Source of the DNA: Paraburkholderia polaris
Lineage (GTDB): Bacteria; Pseudomonadota; Gammaproteobacteria; Burkholderiales; Burkholderiaceae
Direction of reading: 5' to 3'
NCBI RefSeq assembly: GCF_012927345.1
Contig: NZ_JABBGJ010000027.1
Coordinates: forward strand, 62,001-126,000
DNA: 64,000 bases
Position numbers and translations under genes: made by a program
The notes under the pieces: generated by a model
The model's input: only the letters and a program-made list of their open reading frames with translations
Told to the model about the DNA's origin: nothing
Database searches by the model: none
Shown: piece by piece, positions 51,756 to 60,752 of the stretch
Layout of the letters: each line of letters opens with the position of its first letter
How positions within the stretch are numbered: the first letter of the stretch is position 1

Positions 51756-52994
51756 TCAGTTCCAGGGATGACGGGCCGGTTTGACGCCGTTCAGATAGTA
51801 GTTGCCGACGAGGTGGTACTTCCAGCGCACGGGATCATGGAGCGTATGCGTGCGCGCGTTGCGCCAGTGGCGGTCGAAGCCGTGTTCGGCGAGTGTCGCC
51901 TGGGTGCCGGCGAGTTCGAACAGCTTTTCGCTGGCGAGCAAGGCAATTTCAGTCGTCAGCACCTTTGCTTCGCCGACTGCGACCGAGGCACGCGCGACGT
52001 CATCTTCAGTGGGATCGCCTTGTGCCGCGATTTCGTCGAGTACGCGCGCGGCGCGTTCGAGCAAGGCTTCCGCGGCATGCAACTGAATGTGCAGGTGACC
52101 GATCTCCCGCACAGTCAGCGGATCGTCGCTCGCGCGCTCGACGCCGCTATCGATCCATGGCCGCGAGCGTGCGCGCACGAAGGTAAGGGTGTCGTCGAGC
52201 GCCGCCCTGCCAATTCCGGCGTCGATCGCAGCCTGAATGATCTGCGAGATCGGCCCGTTGAGCGTCGGAAAATCGGATACACGATGCGCCGGGAACACGT
52301 GCGAAGCCGGCACGCGCACGTTCTCCAGTACGACGGTGCCGCTCGCCGTCGTGCGCTGACCGAAACCTGACCAGTCGTCGATCACGGTGAGTCCAGCCGT
52401 CCCCTTCGGAATGTAGGCGAGCCAGCCCTTGCGGTCTTCATCGAGACCGAGCACCGGCACGAAATGCGCAAACAAGGCGCCGGTCGAATAGAACTTGGTG
52501 CCGTCGATCACATACTGGTCGCCGTCCGGCCGCACACGCGTCTTCAGATCGAGCACATGTTTGGTGCCCTTTTCTGAAAAACCGTTGCCGAAGCGCTTGC
52601 CATTCAATACCTCGGCAAAAAAGTGCTGCTTCTGCGCTTCGGTGCCTGTCAGCGAAATCACGTCGACGAGACCGAAGTGATTCTGCGGGAGCTGCCCAAG
52701 AGAAGGATCCGCTGCAGCAATAATCTTGATGACTTCCGTCAATGTCACGAACGAAACACCTGCCCCGCCATAGGTCTTCGGTACCGTAATCGCCCACAGG
52801 CCGGATTGCGAAAACCACTCGATCTCCTCATGTGGCAGACGGCGCTCACGGTCGCGCTGGGCCGCCTCTTGCGCGAGACGGTTCGCAAGCTCGCGCGCGA
52901 CTGCAACGGCCTCTGCGTCGTTGGTGATGACGCGAACCGCTTCGCGATCCGTCGCGGTTGTCTGCAATGAAGTCGCTTCGTCAAACTCTGGCAT
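51756..52994 (-). CDS. Acyl-CoA dehydrogenase-fold flavin monooxygenase, SfnB/DszC-like
   Basis: This 412-residue protein has the same fold and hallmarks as the one at 43637-44854: the SGLWAITVPKTYGGAGV N-terminal domain, the FSEKGTKHVLDLKTRVRPDGDQYVI beta domain and the C-terminal HGFDRHWRNARTHTLHDP block. GGAGG lies eight bases before the ATG. It heads a leftward unit (SfnB-like, DszA-like, RbsB-like, flavoprotein, ferredoxin) with a 195-bp spacer upstream that should contain the promoter. Confidence 0.87.
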   Translation of the reverse strand: MPEFDEATSLQTTATDREAVRVITNDAEAVAVARELANRLAQEAAQRDRERRLPHEEIEWFSQSGLWAITVPKTYGGAGVSFVTLTEVIKIIAAADPSLGQLPQNHFGLVDVISLTGTEAQKQHFFAEVLNGKRFGNGFSEKGTKHVLDLKTRVRPDGDQYVIDGTKFYSTGALFAHFVPVLGLDEDRKGWLAYIPKGTAGLTVIDDWSGFGQRTTASGTVVLENVRVPASHVFPAHRVSDFPTLNGPISQIIQAAIDAGIGRAALDDTLTFVRARSRPWIDSGVERASDDPLTVREIGHLHIQLHAAEALLERAARVLDEIAAQGDPTEDDVARASVAVGEAKVLTTEIALLASEKLFELAGTQATLAEHGFDRHWRNARTHTLHDPVRWKYHLVGNYYLNGVKPARHPWN

Positions 52995-53189
52995 GGAAGC
53001 CTCCGCTCAAATTTCTGTTCGCACAATCTATCAGCGGGTACCCCATGGGCAAACTGAACGATTCGGCAATCTATATTCCTTCGGATGGCAAACGACTTCC
53101 CAGCGGATCAATTTTCCATTCAACGATAAGCACGGCAGTGCGAACCTGATGAAAACAGGGCCGCGCCGCATAGCCATGACGGGTTCGGC

Positions 53190-54245
53190 TCAGACGCGCG
53201 AATCCGGTCGTCCACCAACGCTGAACGTGAATGCGAGCGCCAGCACCAGCAACACGCCCTTGATGAAGTCCTGCATGTAGTACGGCGCGTTCAGCATCGT
53301 CAGGCCGTTAAGCAGCACGCCGACAAAGACCGCACCCACTACCGTGCCGAAAACGTTGGGGCGTTTAGCCCCCCACACGGCATAGCCCACCAGCGATGCA
53401 GCCACCGCATCGAGCAGCAGCGAATGCCCCGCGCTGACGTCGCCGCGTCCGACGCGTGCGGCGATCAGCACGCCGCCTAGCGACGCTATGGTTGCCGACG
53501 CGACGTACGCCGCAATCCGGTAACGCGACGTCGGCGCCCCGGCCAGGCGGGCCGCCGTCTCGTTGCCGCCGATCGCATAGATCACCCGCCCCCAGCGCGT
53601 CGTTTCCATCACGATCCAGGCGAGCACCGTCAACACAGCAAGAATCAGGACGGGCAACGGCACGATGTCGAAAAGCCGTAGGCGGCCAAGCGCAAGGAAA
53701 GCATCGGGGAAAATCCCGCTCGCTTCCGTGCCGTCCGGCATGACCGTACCGGTCGCGAGCGAGCGCCCTCCCGTAGGAATCAACTGAAGACCGGCCAGCA
53801 GGAAGAGCGTGCCAAGCGTTGCGAGCTGATCAGGCACGCGCAGGCGGGTAATCAGCAGGCCGTTGAACAGACCCGCTGCGACGCCGAGCGCGACGCACGC
53901 CGCGACAGCCGCCAGCGCGCTGCCGTGCCAGACGATCAGCACGTAGCTGGCAGCCATCTGGGCCGACGCGGCCACGCTTCCCACCGACAGGTCGAAGCCG
54001 CCGGCCGCGAGCGTGATCGTCACGCCGATACCGAGCAGTGCGACGATCGACACGGCCTGGAGAATGCTGAACAGATTGTCGACGTTCAGAAACGCCGGCT
54101 CTCTTATCGCAAAGACGGCGACGAGAACTGCAAGGACGACCACGATGCCAGTGCGTTCGAGGTGTTCGCGCAAACGGCGCGATGCCGGTCGCGAACGATG
54201 GCCGGATGAAACGTCCTGAGCGATAGAAGGTGTGCCGGATTTCAT
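53190..54245 (-). CDS. Sugar-type ABC transporter permease (RbsC-like)
   Basis: This 351-residue permease has about ten helices. It shows VGIGVTITLAAGGFDLSVGSVAA-like sequence typical of RbsC/AraH, and YAIGGNETAARLAGAPTSRYR, the family loop. The start is the ATG at 54245, which overlaps the ATPase stop by one base (TGATG); an apparent TTG start one codon earlier is not needed. It pairs with the double ATPase upstream and the binding protein at 49249. Confidence 0.9.
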   Translation of the reverse strand: MKSGTPSIAQDVSSGHRSRPASRRLREHLERTGIVVVLAVLVAVFAIREPAFLNVDNLFSILQAVSIVALLGIGVTITLAAGGFDLSVGSVAASAQMAASYVLIVWHGSALAAVAACVALGVAAGLFNGLLITRLRVPDQLATLGTLFLLAGLQLIPTGGRSLATGTVMPDGTEASGIFPDAFLALGRLRLFDIVPLPVLILAVLTVLAWIVMETTRWGRVIYAIGGNETAARLAGAPTSRYRIAAYVASATIASLGGVLIAARVGRGDVSAGHSLLLDAVAASLVGYAVWGAKRPNVFGTVVGAVFVGVLLNGLTMLNAPYYMQDFIKGVLLVLALAFTFSVGGRPDSRV

Positions 54246-55729
54246 CAATGTACGAGAGGAACCAGATCGGTAGTGGAGAGGCGATCGAGCGTTGCACGAT
54301 CGAAGTGAACCACGCGATCAGCGATCTCGAAGGCCTCTTCGAGATCGCCGACAAACACGATCGTTGCGCGTTCCGGCGCGTGCCGCCGCAGCGTGGCGAC
54401 AATATCGGCGCGCGCACCGGCGTCCACGCCTTGAAAGGGTTCGTCGAGCAACAACAGCCGGGCACGCTCCGCATGCCAGCGGGCGAGCACGACTTTCTGC
54501 TGATTGCCCCCGGACAGACGCGTAAGCCGATCATCGGGACCCGTGCAGCGGATGCCGAAATTCGCAATGGCCTCGGCAGCCGCGTGGCGCTCCTGAGCGC
54601 GCCGCACCGCACCGTTCCTGAACCAGCGCGACAGAAACGGAAAGCTGAGCGTACCCGCAATCGAGGCGAAGGGCACGCTATCGGGAAAGAGCGACGTGCG
54701 CCAACGATCCTCGCCGGCAAGGAACACGCCGGCACGAATCGCGTCGGCAGGCGAGCGGGGGCGCCATGGCAGGCCATCGAGCGTCATCTCGCCCGCGATT
54801 GCGCGCGTCTCTCCGAAAATCGCACGGGCAAAGCGCGACTTACCGCCGCCCACCGGTCCAGCAATCGCGACAATTTCGCCGCATTGCACGTCGAGATCGA
54901 ACGGGATGCTATCGGCGGCCAGCCGCAAGTCGCGTACGCTGAAACACGGCGCGAGCGTCGCAGCGTCCGATGGCGGCGATGCGCGGTGCTTCGGCAGTGG
55001 CCTGCCGATCATCGTTTCGACGGCGGCATCGAAGTCAATGGGCGGCTGCAGGTCGGCGACGATGCGCCCATCGCGCACAATCGTCACCCGATCTGCAATC
55101 CGGCGTAAATCACCCAGGCGATGCGACACGAGAAGGATCGCCACGCCCTCGCCGCGCAATTGATCGAGTAGCGCGAAAAGACGCTCGGCTTCCGGAGCGG
55201 ACAAGCTGGCGGTCGGTTCGTCGAGAATCAGTAGCGTGGGATGACTGGCCAGTGCGCGCGCGAGCGTCACAAGTTGCTGTGCGGCTAGAGATAGCGACGC
55301 AAGCGGTGCGGACAGGTCGACGTCCAGCCCCACTCTTTCTGCGAGCGGCCTGGCGGCGTCATGCCTCGCTTGCGACGGCACGCTCCAGGGCGACGCGGTA
55401 TCACACAGCCGGTCCAGCAATAGATTGTCGGCAATCGACAGGGTCGGCACGACCGCGTCGGCGATCGATTGATGCACGGTCGCGATGCCAAGCCGTTTGG
55501 CGCCCTGCGTGGAAGCGGGCTGGTACGGCTTTCCACAGAGCGTCAACGTGCCGCCATCGGGTTGATACACGCCGCTGAGAATCTTCACGAACGTCGATTT
55601 GCCTGCGCCGTTCGCCCCCATCAGCGCAACGACCTCGCCTGGATGAATCGACAGATCGAGTTTCGCCAGCGCCGTAGTTGGCCCGAAAGACTTCGATACG
55701 GAAACGGCAGTCAGAATCGGCGATGGCAT
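54245..55729 (-). CDS. Sugar-type ABC transporter double ATPase (RbsA-like)
   Basis: This 494-residue ATPase has two nucleotide-binding domains. The first is complete: Walker A GANGAGKST near residue 39, signature LSLAAQQLV (variant) and Walker B LLILDEPTASL. The second has Walker A GPVGGGKSR, signature LSGGNQQKV and LLLLDEPFQGVD. The first domain's signature is degenerate (LSLAAQQ), so one site may be catalytically weak. This layout is normal for the ribose/galactose-type family. It is the first gene of the leftward transporter pair, divergent from the amino-acid-type operon. Confidence 0.9.
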   Translation of the reverse strand: MPSPILTAVSVSKSFGPTTALAKLDLSIHPGEVVALMGANGAGKSTFVKILSGVYQPDGGTLTLCGKPYQPASTQGAKRLGIATVHQSIADAVVPTLSIADNLLLDRLCDTASPWSVPSQARHDAARPLAERVGLDVDLSAPLASLSLAAQQLVTLARALASHPTLLILDEPTASLSAPEAERLFALLDQLRGEGVAILLVSHRLGDLRRIADRVTIVRDGRIVADLQPPIDFDAAVETMIGRPLPKHRASPPSDAATLAPCFSVRDLRLAADSIPFDLDVQCGEIVAIAGPVGGGKSRFARAIFGETRAIAGEMTLDGLPWRPRSPADAIRAGVFLAGEDRWRTSLFPDSVPFASIAGTLSFPFLSRWFRNGAVRRAQERHAAAEAIANFGIRCTGPDDRLTRLSGGNQQKVVLARWHAERARLLLLDEPFQGVDAGARADIVATLRRHAPERATIVFVGDLEEAFEIADRVVHFDRATLDRLSTTDLVPLVH

Positions 55730-56035
55730 CGGAGAAGTACCGGAAGCCCTGTTTCAGGAGCGTGACCGGCCATGTTAGCCTCGCCGTTCGGACCGGCCAA
55801 CGAAGCGTTGTTCATATCGTTAGGTTTCCGATGAATAGCGGCGCTCCATCCCAGTCGCTATCACAGTGCGATCAACGCCTTGGGCGTCAGATCCGTCATC
55901 GCGACGGTTTCACCGCTTTAACGACGCTCCCGTCTGCATAAATGCGCGAATCAGATAACGGTATGAAAAATCCTTGGTTCTTTCCGGCGCCGCACATGCC
56001 GAGAATAGGCGATCCCGCATACAGCCTATCCTTTC
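55730..56035. other. 306-bp divergent promoter region, RbsA-like / polar amino acid ABC operon
   Basis: No gene is visible. The region separates two divergent transporter operons and must contain both promoters. The segment 55936-55990 next to the rightward gene is relatively AT-rich (GGTATGAAAAATCC at 55960-55973). I see no clear operator dyad or ribosome site. The ATG at 56036 lacks an upstream purine run, so leaderless translation or another start is possible. Confidence 0.5.
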
Positions 56036-56881
56036 ATGTTCAGCCGACCGCCCCGCCCCCCTCTGCACCGCGCTTTACGCGCCCTGACGTTTCTCGCCGC
56101 ATTCGGCGCCAGTGCCGCGCATGCCGATGCCACGCTCGACCGGATTCACCAGCGCCACAAGATCGTCATTGGCGTGATCCTGTCAGGGCCGCCGTTCGGC
56201 TCGCTGGACCCCACCACACAGAAACCGCTCGGCTTTAATATCGATCTCGCGAACGACGTCGCGAGGCGCCTCGGCGTCGACGTGGAGTTGACGCCGGTCC
56301 AGCCGTCGAACCGTGTGCAATTCCTGCAACAAGGCAAGGTCGATGCCCTGATCGCCAACATGGAAGTCACGAAGGAACGCGCCGAGATCTTCTCCTACCC
56401 GCCCACACCATTCGAGGAAATCGGCGGCGCCCTCATCACCCGCAAGGACAGCGGTATCAAGACCTGGAACGACGTGCGCGGCAAGCCTGTCTGCGTCTCG
56501 CAGGGCAGCAACTATACGAAGCCGCTTGCCGAACAATATGGCGCACAGGTGAAGGCATTCCGTGGCCAACCGGAGTCGCTGCTCGCGCTGCGCGGCAACA
56601 ATTGCGTCGCTGCGGTCCACGTTGCGCCTACCCTGCGCCTGCTCGTTGCACGCAATCCGGACTGGAAGGACTACACCATCCCGGTATCGAACGAACTGAT
56701 TCCGTCGCCGTCTGTGATCTGGGTACGCAAGGGCGAAACGGACACGCAAAACGCGCTCGAAAAAATCGTCCAGGACTGGCATCGCAGCGGCTGGCTGATC
56801 GATACCGAGCGTAAGAACGGCATGCAGCCTTCGCAAGCGGTGCTCGATCTGCACACGAAGTACAAGGCGCAAGGTGCATGA
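56036..56881 (+). CDS. Polar amino acid-type ABC transporter substrate-binding protein (SBP family 3)
   Basis: This 281-residue periplasmic binding protein has a signal peptide (LRALTFLAAFGASAAHA, cleavage near residue 31) and the family 3 core: IVIGVILSGPPFGSLDPTTQKPLGFNIDLANDVARRLG and VQFLQQGKVDALIANMEVTKERAEIFSY. The family binds amino acids such as glutamine, histidine or cystine. In this window a sulfur amino acid or its derivative is a fair guess but not shown. The stop overlaps the next gene as ATGA. Confidence 0.88.
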   Translation: MFSRPPRPPLHRALRALTFLAAFGASAAHADATLDRIHQRHKIVIGVILSGPPFGSLDPTTQKPLGFNIDLANDVARRLGVDVELTPVQPSNRVQFLQQGKVDALIANMEVTKERAEIFSYPPTPFEEIGGALITRKDSGIKTWNDVRGKPVCVSQGSNYTKPLAEQYGAQVKAFRGQPESLLALRGNNCVAAVHVAPTLRLLVARNPDWKDYTIPVSNELIPSPSVIWVRKGETDTQNALEKIVQDWHRSGWLIDTERKNGMQPSQAVLDLHTKYKAQGA

Positions 56882-57639
56882 GCGCGCCGACTGAAGCGCT
56901 CTCGCACGGCGCTGCGGCAGTGGTGGATGCGATCAGCAAGATCGGGCTGAACTACAGTTTCGTGCTCGCGCCTGACGAACTCGCGTCGTTCCTGCACGGC
57001 ATGCTGGTCACGCTCGAACTGTCGCTCGTCACGATAATCGGCAGCCTTATCGCCGGCATTGCGCTGGCGGCGCTGCTCACGTCACCGCGTCCGGCGCTCG
57101 CACGCCCCGCTCGTGTATTCGTCGAAATCACGCGCAATACGCCGACGCTCGTACAGCTTTTCTGTGCCTTTCTGGTGATCAATATGCTGATCAGCGAGGC
57201 ACTCCGTAATCTGGGCGGCAATCCGCTGACGCCGTTCATCTGGAGCGCAATTGTGATTTCGCTGCACAAGGGGGCGTTTCATGCCGAAGCCCTGCGCGCC
57301 GGTATTGAAGCGGTGCCGCGCGCCACGCTCGAAGCGGCGCAGTCGCTCGGTTTCAGCCGCCGCCAGCGCCTTTGGGGCGTGCAGTTGCCGCTCGCGCTGC
57401 GCTTTGCGCTGCCCGCGCTCGTCAACAACATGGTCGATCTGGTGAAGATGACTACGGTCGCCTCCGCGATCGCCGTCGGCGACATTACGTACGCGTCGAT
57501 CATGATCTGGACGCAGCGCGACAACGTGCTCGAGTTGATGATCCTGATCCTGCTGTTCTTCGGCGTGCTGACCTTTGCGATCAATCGCGCGGGACGCTGG
57601 CTCGAAGTCCGCCTGAGGATGCCCGGCTATGGCCACTGA
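56878..57639 (+). CDS. Polar amino acid-type ABC transporter permease
   Basis: The 253-residue HisM/GlnP-type permease has five helices. ITRNTPTLVQLFCAFLVINM is the family block near the second helix, and the coupling loop is AGIEAVPRATLEAAQSLGFSRRQRLWGVQLPLALR. It starts within the ATGA overlap with the binding protein and ends in an 11-base overlap with the second permease. All four genes of the operon are therefore tightly coupled. Confidence 0.9.
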   Translation: MSAPTEALSHGAAAVVDAISKIGLNYSFVLAPDELASFLHGMLVTLELSLVTIIGSLIAGIALAALLTSPRPALARPARVFVEITRNTPTLVQLFCAFLVINMLISEALRNLGGNPLTPFIWSAIVISLHKGAFHAEALRAGIEAVPRATLEAAQSLGFSRRQRLWGVQLPLALRFALPALVNNMVDLVKMTTVASAIAVGDITYASIMIWTQRDNVLELMILILLFFGVLTFAINRAGRWLEVRLRMPGYGH

Positions 57640-58435
57640 ATCCGTCACCGTGCCCGCGCGGGACGAGCGGTACCGTTCCATCTTCGCGGTTGCCGGCGTG
57701 GTTGTCGTTGCCGCCATGCTGGCTCTCGCCGAACACGAAATCGCTCATGGGCCGGGCTATCCAGCGCTCGCCGCACTCATCACGTGGGCACCGGCGCTCG
57801 GCAAGTCTCTATGGGTCAACATCGAAATCAGCCTGCTTGCCATCGCGCTCGGCACACTTGCCGGCCTTGCGCTCGGCCCCTTGCTGCTGTCGCCGAGCCG
57901 GACCGTCCGCCTGATTGTCCGCTGCTATGTGCAGGTGTTTCGAAATGCCCCATTGCTCGTGCTGATCTATTTTTCTACCTACGTGTTCCCGTTCGAAATC
58001 GCGCTCGGCCGACACATCTTGCCGTTTCCCGACTGGTTCAAGGTCACGCTCGGCCTCGCGCTGCCTGCCAGCGCCAACTTCGCCGAGATCTTCCGCGGCG
58101 CGATCCAGTCGATCCCCCATGCGCAGTGGGACGCCGCACGTTCGCTTGCATTTAGCCGAACCCAGGTATTCCGTTGGATCATCCTGCCGCAATGCGTGAA
58201 GCGGATGCTGCCGCCGTGGATGAACCTCTACGCCAGCATCACAATGGCAACCGCGCTCGCATCGCTGGTGGGCGTACACGATCTGCTGGACACCGCGCAG
58301 GTTGCGAGCAATACCGTGGCGCGCGCGGATTTTACGGTCGTGGTCTATTTCACCGTGCTCGGCTTGTTCTTCGCTTACTGCTACCCGATCGCGCGCTTCA
58401 CCCGCCTTCTTGAGAAACGCTATGCTTTCAGCTGA
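57629..58435 (+). CDS. Polar amino acid-type ABC transporter permease
   Basis: This 268-residue permease is the second half of the heterodimeric channel. CYVQVFRNAPLLVLIYFSTY is the family block, and the coupling loop is GAIQSIPHAQWDAARSLAFSRTQVFRWIILPQCVKRMLPP. The ATG at 57629 lies inside the previous gene. It ends 14 bases into the ATPase gene. Confidence 0.9.
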   Translation: MATESVTVPARDERYRSIFAVAGVVVVAAMLALAEHEIAHGPGYPALAALITWAPALGKSLWVNIEISLLAIALGTLAGLALGPLLLSPSRTVRLIVRCYVQVFRNAPLLVLIYFSTYVFPFEIALGRHILPFPDWFKVTLGLALPASANFAEIFRGAIQSIPHAQWDAARSLAFSRTQVFRWIILPQCVKRMLPPWMNLYASITMATALASLVGVHDLLDTAQVASNTVARADFTVVVYFTVLGLFFAYCYPIARFTRLLEKRYAFS

Positions 58436-59279
58436 TGTCTCGCTCGCTCCTGCAGCCGCTGCTGCGGCCGTGCGCCCACTGGTCCGGTTGCGCGACGTGC
58501 ATCTGTCATTCGGCTCGACGCCGGTGCTCAAGGGCATCGACCTCGACGTGTTCCGCGGGCAGGCCGTGACGATCATCGGGCCATCCGGCTCGGGCAAGTC
58601 GACGATTCTGCGCTGCATGACCGGACTGTTGCGGCCACAGCAAGGTGAGATCGAAGTCGACGGCACCCGTGTCGACCGGCTGGCCTCCGAACGCGATGAG
58701 ATCGAATTGCGCAAGCGCGTCGGTTTCGTGTTCCAGCAATACAACCTGTTTCCGCATCTGAGCGTATTGGACAATCTGGTCGTCGCGCCAGTGCGCATTC
58801 TGGGGCGCGACAAAGCCAGCGCCACCCACACCGCTTACGATCTGCTGAAGAAAGTGCGCCTCGCGGACAAGGCCCATGCGTACCCGGGTGAACTGTCGGG
58901 CGGTCAACAACAGCGCGTGGCGATTGCACGCGCACTCGCGATGCAGCCGGATCTGATCCTCTTCGACGAAGTGACCTCGGCACTCGATCCGGAGACCGTA
59001 GGCGAAGTCCTGACCGTGATCCGCGATCTGGTGAAAGACGGCATGACCTGCGTGCTGGTCACGCACGAGATGCGTTTCGCCGAGGAAGTGAGCGATGCGG
59101 TGTATTTCACCGAGGCCGGTGTGATTGTCGAGCACGGCCCGGCTGACGCGTTGTTCCGCGCCCCATCCAGTCCGCGTACACGTGAGTTTCTGGCGCATAC
59201 CCAGGCAGCGCCGGAGGCCGAACGCGCTGCTTTGCCCCGCACGCCGCTGAAACTGGATCTGCGCCACTTCGCGATCTAG
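58422..59279 (+). CDS. Polar amino acid-type ABC transporter ATPase (GlnQ/HisP-like)
   Basis: This 285-residue ATPase has Walker A GPSGSGKST, Q-loop VFQQYNLFPHL, signature LSGGQQQR, Walker B LILFDEVTSALDPE and H-loop THEMRFAEEV, all intact and typical of the PAAT family. The start is the ATG at 58422 (MLSADVSLAPAA), overlapping the permease stop by 14 bases. A terminator hairpin and a tandem repeat follow it. Confidence 0.92.
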   Translation: MLSADVSLAPAAAAAAVRPLVRLRDVHLSFGSTPVLKGIDLDVFRGQAVTIIGPSGSGKSTILRCMTGLLRPQQGEIEVDGTRVDRLASERDEIELRKRVGFVFQQYNLFPHLSVLDNLVVAPVRILGRDKASATHTAYDLLKKVRLADKAHAYPGELSGGQQQRVAIARALAMQPDLILFDEVTSALDPETVGEVLTVIRDLVKDGMTCVLVTHEMRFAEEVSDAVYFTEAGVIVEHGPADALFRAPSSPRTREFLAHTQAAPEAERAALPRTPLKLDLRHFAI

Positions 59280-59337
59280 ACCGGCGAGTACGGCGCGGCC
59301 GGCGCGACTGGCGCGACTGGCGATGCAAGCTTGAACG

Positions 59338-59374
59338 ACGCGGCGTCTGCCCAGCAGACGCCGCGTTTTGCTTT
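59338..59374 (+). terminator. Rho-independent terminator of the amino acid ABC operon
   Basis: ACGCGGCGTCTG (59338-59349) and CAGACGCCGCGT (59355-59366) form a 12-bp stem with a 5-base loop, directly followed by TTTGCTTT. This is a good intrinsic terminator 58 bases after the ATPase stop. Confidence 0.8.
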
Positions 59375-59416
59375 CCGCGTTTTGCTTTCCGCGTTTTGCT
59401 TTCCGCGTTTTAGTTT
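59361..59416. repeat. 14-bp tandem repeat, four copies
   Basis: CCGCGTTTTGCTTT is repeated at 59361-59374, 59375-59388 and 59389-59402, with a variant CCGCGTTTTAGTTT at 59403-59416. The first copy is the T-tract and right arm end of the terminator, so the terminator tail has been amplified. It lies seven bases before the end of the convergent monooxygenase gene. Confidence 0.85.
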
Positions 59417-59423
59417 CCGTATC

Positions 59424-60752
59424 TCACTGCCCCGCATAGCGGCTCACCGGCCGCTGCAAACCGAGGTGATCGCGCAACGTGGTGCCGCTGTATTCGGTGC
59501 GGAATAACCCGCGCCGCTGCAACTCCGGCACGACGAGCTCAACAAAGTCGTCGAGACCGCCGGGGAAATACGGCGGCATGATATTGAAGCCGTCGGCCGC
59601 CTCACCCGTGAACCACTCCTCGAGCGCGTCCGCCACCTGCACCGGCGTGCCCCATACGATGCGGTGCCCACGCGCGCCCGCCACCAGGTAATACAACTCG
59701 CGCAAGGTCAGATTCTCGCGGCGTGCAAGGTCGGTCAGCAGTTTGGCGCGACTTTTCAGCTGATCGGATTCGGGCAGCTCCGGCAACGGACCATCGAGCG
59801 GATACTTCGACACGTCGTGCCCGAGCCGGTCGGACAGGAGTGACAGCGCGCCAGAGGTATCGGTCCATTCCTGCAATTGCGCATACTTGTCTTTCGCTTC
59901 CTGCTCTGTCCTACCGATGACTGGAAACACGCCCGGCATCACGTGCAGCTGTTCGCCCTCACGGCCGAATTTCGGCAGCCGGCCTTTCAGATCGCGATAG
60001 AAGATCTGCGCTTCTTCTATCGTCTGCTGCGCCGTGAACACCACTTCCGCTGTACGCGCGGCCAGATCCTGCCCAGGCCCCGACGAGCCGGCCTGAATCA
60101 CCACAGGATGCCCTTGCGGTGGGCGCGACGCATTCAATGGGCCTTTGACGGAGAAGAACAGGCCCCTGTGGTCCAGCGTATGGACCTTGGCGGGATCGAA
60201 GTAGACGCCGCGCGCCTTGTCCTTGAGCACCGCATCGTCATCCCAGCTGTCCCACAGTCCCTTGACGACGTCGACGAATTCACCCGCCATTTCGTAGCGC
60301 AGCGCGTGATCCGGGTGATTGCCTCGCGTAAAGTTTGCGGCCGTGCGATCGTACGAAGTCGTCACGACGTTCCAGGCCGCACGCCCGCTGCTCAGATGAT
60401 CGAGCGAAGCAAACGCGCGCGCGACGTGATACGGCTCGCTGTAGGTGGTCGACGCGGTCGCGGCGAGACCGATGTGGCTCGTGCCCATGGCGAGCGCCGA
60501 CAGCAGGCACAGCGGCTCGATCCGCATCGCCATTGAAGGATGCGCATCGGGACCACTGGTAAGGCCATCGGCGAGAAAAACCATGTCGAACTTCGCGCGC
60601 TCGGCAGTCTGCGTGATGCGTTGCATCAGCGCCAGATTCTCGCTGCCCGCCTGCGCGTCAGGATGCCGCCAGCCGGCGACGTGGTGTCCCGCGCCCTGAA
60701 TGAAGAGCCCGAGACGCATCTGCCTGCGGGTACTGCTGTTATTCGTGCTCAT
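59424..60752 (-). CDS. LLM-class FMNH2-dependent monooxygenase (NtaA/SnaA/DszA type)
   Basis: The 442-residue luciferase-like monooxygenase is very close in pattern to the one at 32447: GAGHHVAGWRHPDAQAGSENL at the start, FDMVFLADGLTSG, FASLDHLSSGRAAWNVVTTS and the ending LQRRGLFRTEYSGTTLRDHL. It overlaps the MmgE/PrpD gene by four bases (ATGA), so it is the last gene of that leftward unit. It is expected to need FMNH2 and O2. The substrate is unknown. Confidence 0.88.
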   Translation of the reverse strand: MSTNNSSTRRQMRLGLFIQGAGHHVAGWRHPDAQAGSENLALMQRITQTAERAKFDMVFLADGLTSGPDAHPSMAMRIEPLCLLSALAMGTSHIGLAATASTTYSEPYHVARAFASLDHLSSGRAAWNVVTTSYDRTAANFTRGNHPDHALRYEMAGEFVDVVKGLWDSWDDDAVLKDKARGVYFDPAKVHTLDHRGLFFSVKGPLNASRPPQGHPVVIQAGSSGPGQDLAARTAEVVFTAQQTIEEAQIFYRDLKGRLPKFGREGEQLHVMPGVFPVIGRTEQEAKDKYAQLQEWTDTSGALSLLSDRLGHDVSKYPLDGPLPELPESDQLKSRAKLLTDLARRENLTLRELYYLVAGARGHRIVWGTPVQVADALEEWFTGEAADGFNIMPPYFPGGLDDFVELVVPELQRRGLFRTEYSGTTLRDHLGLQRPVSRYAGQ

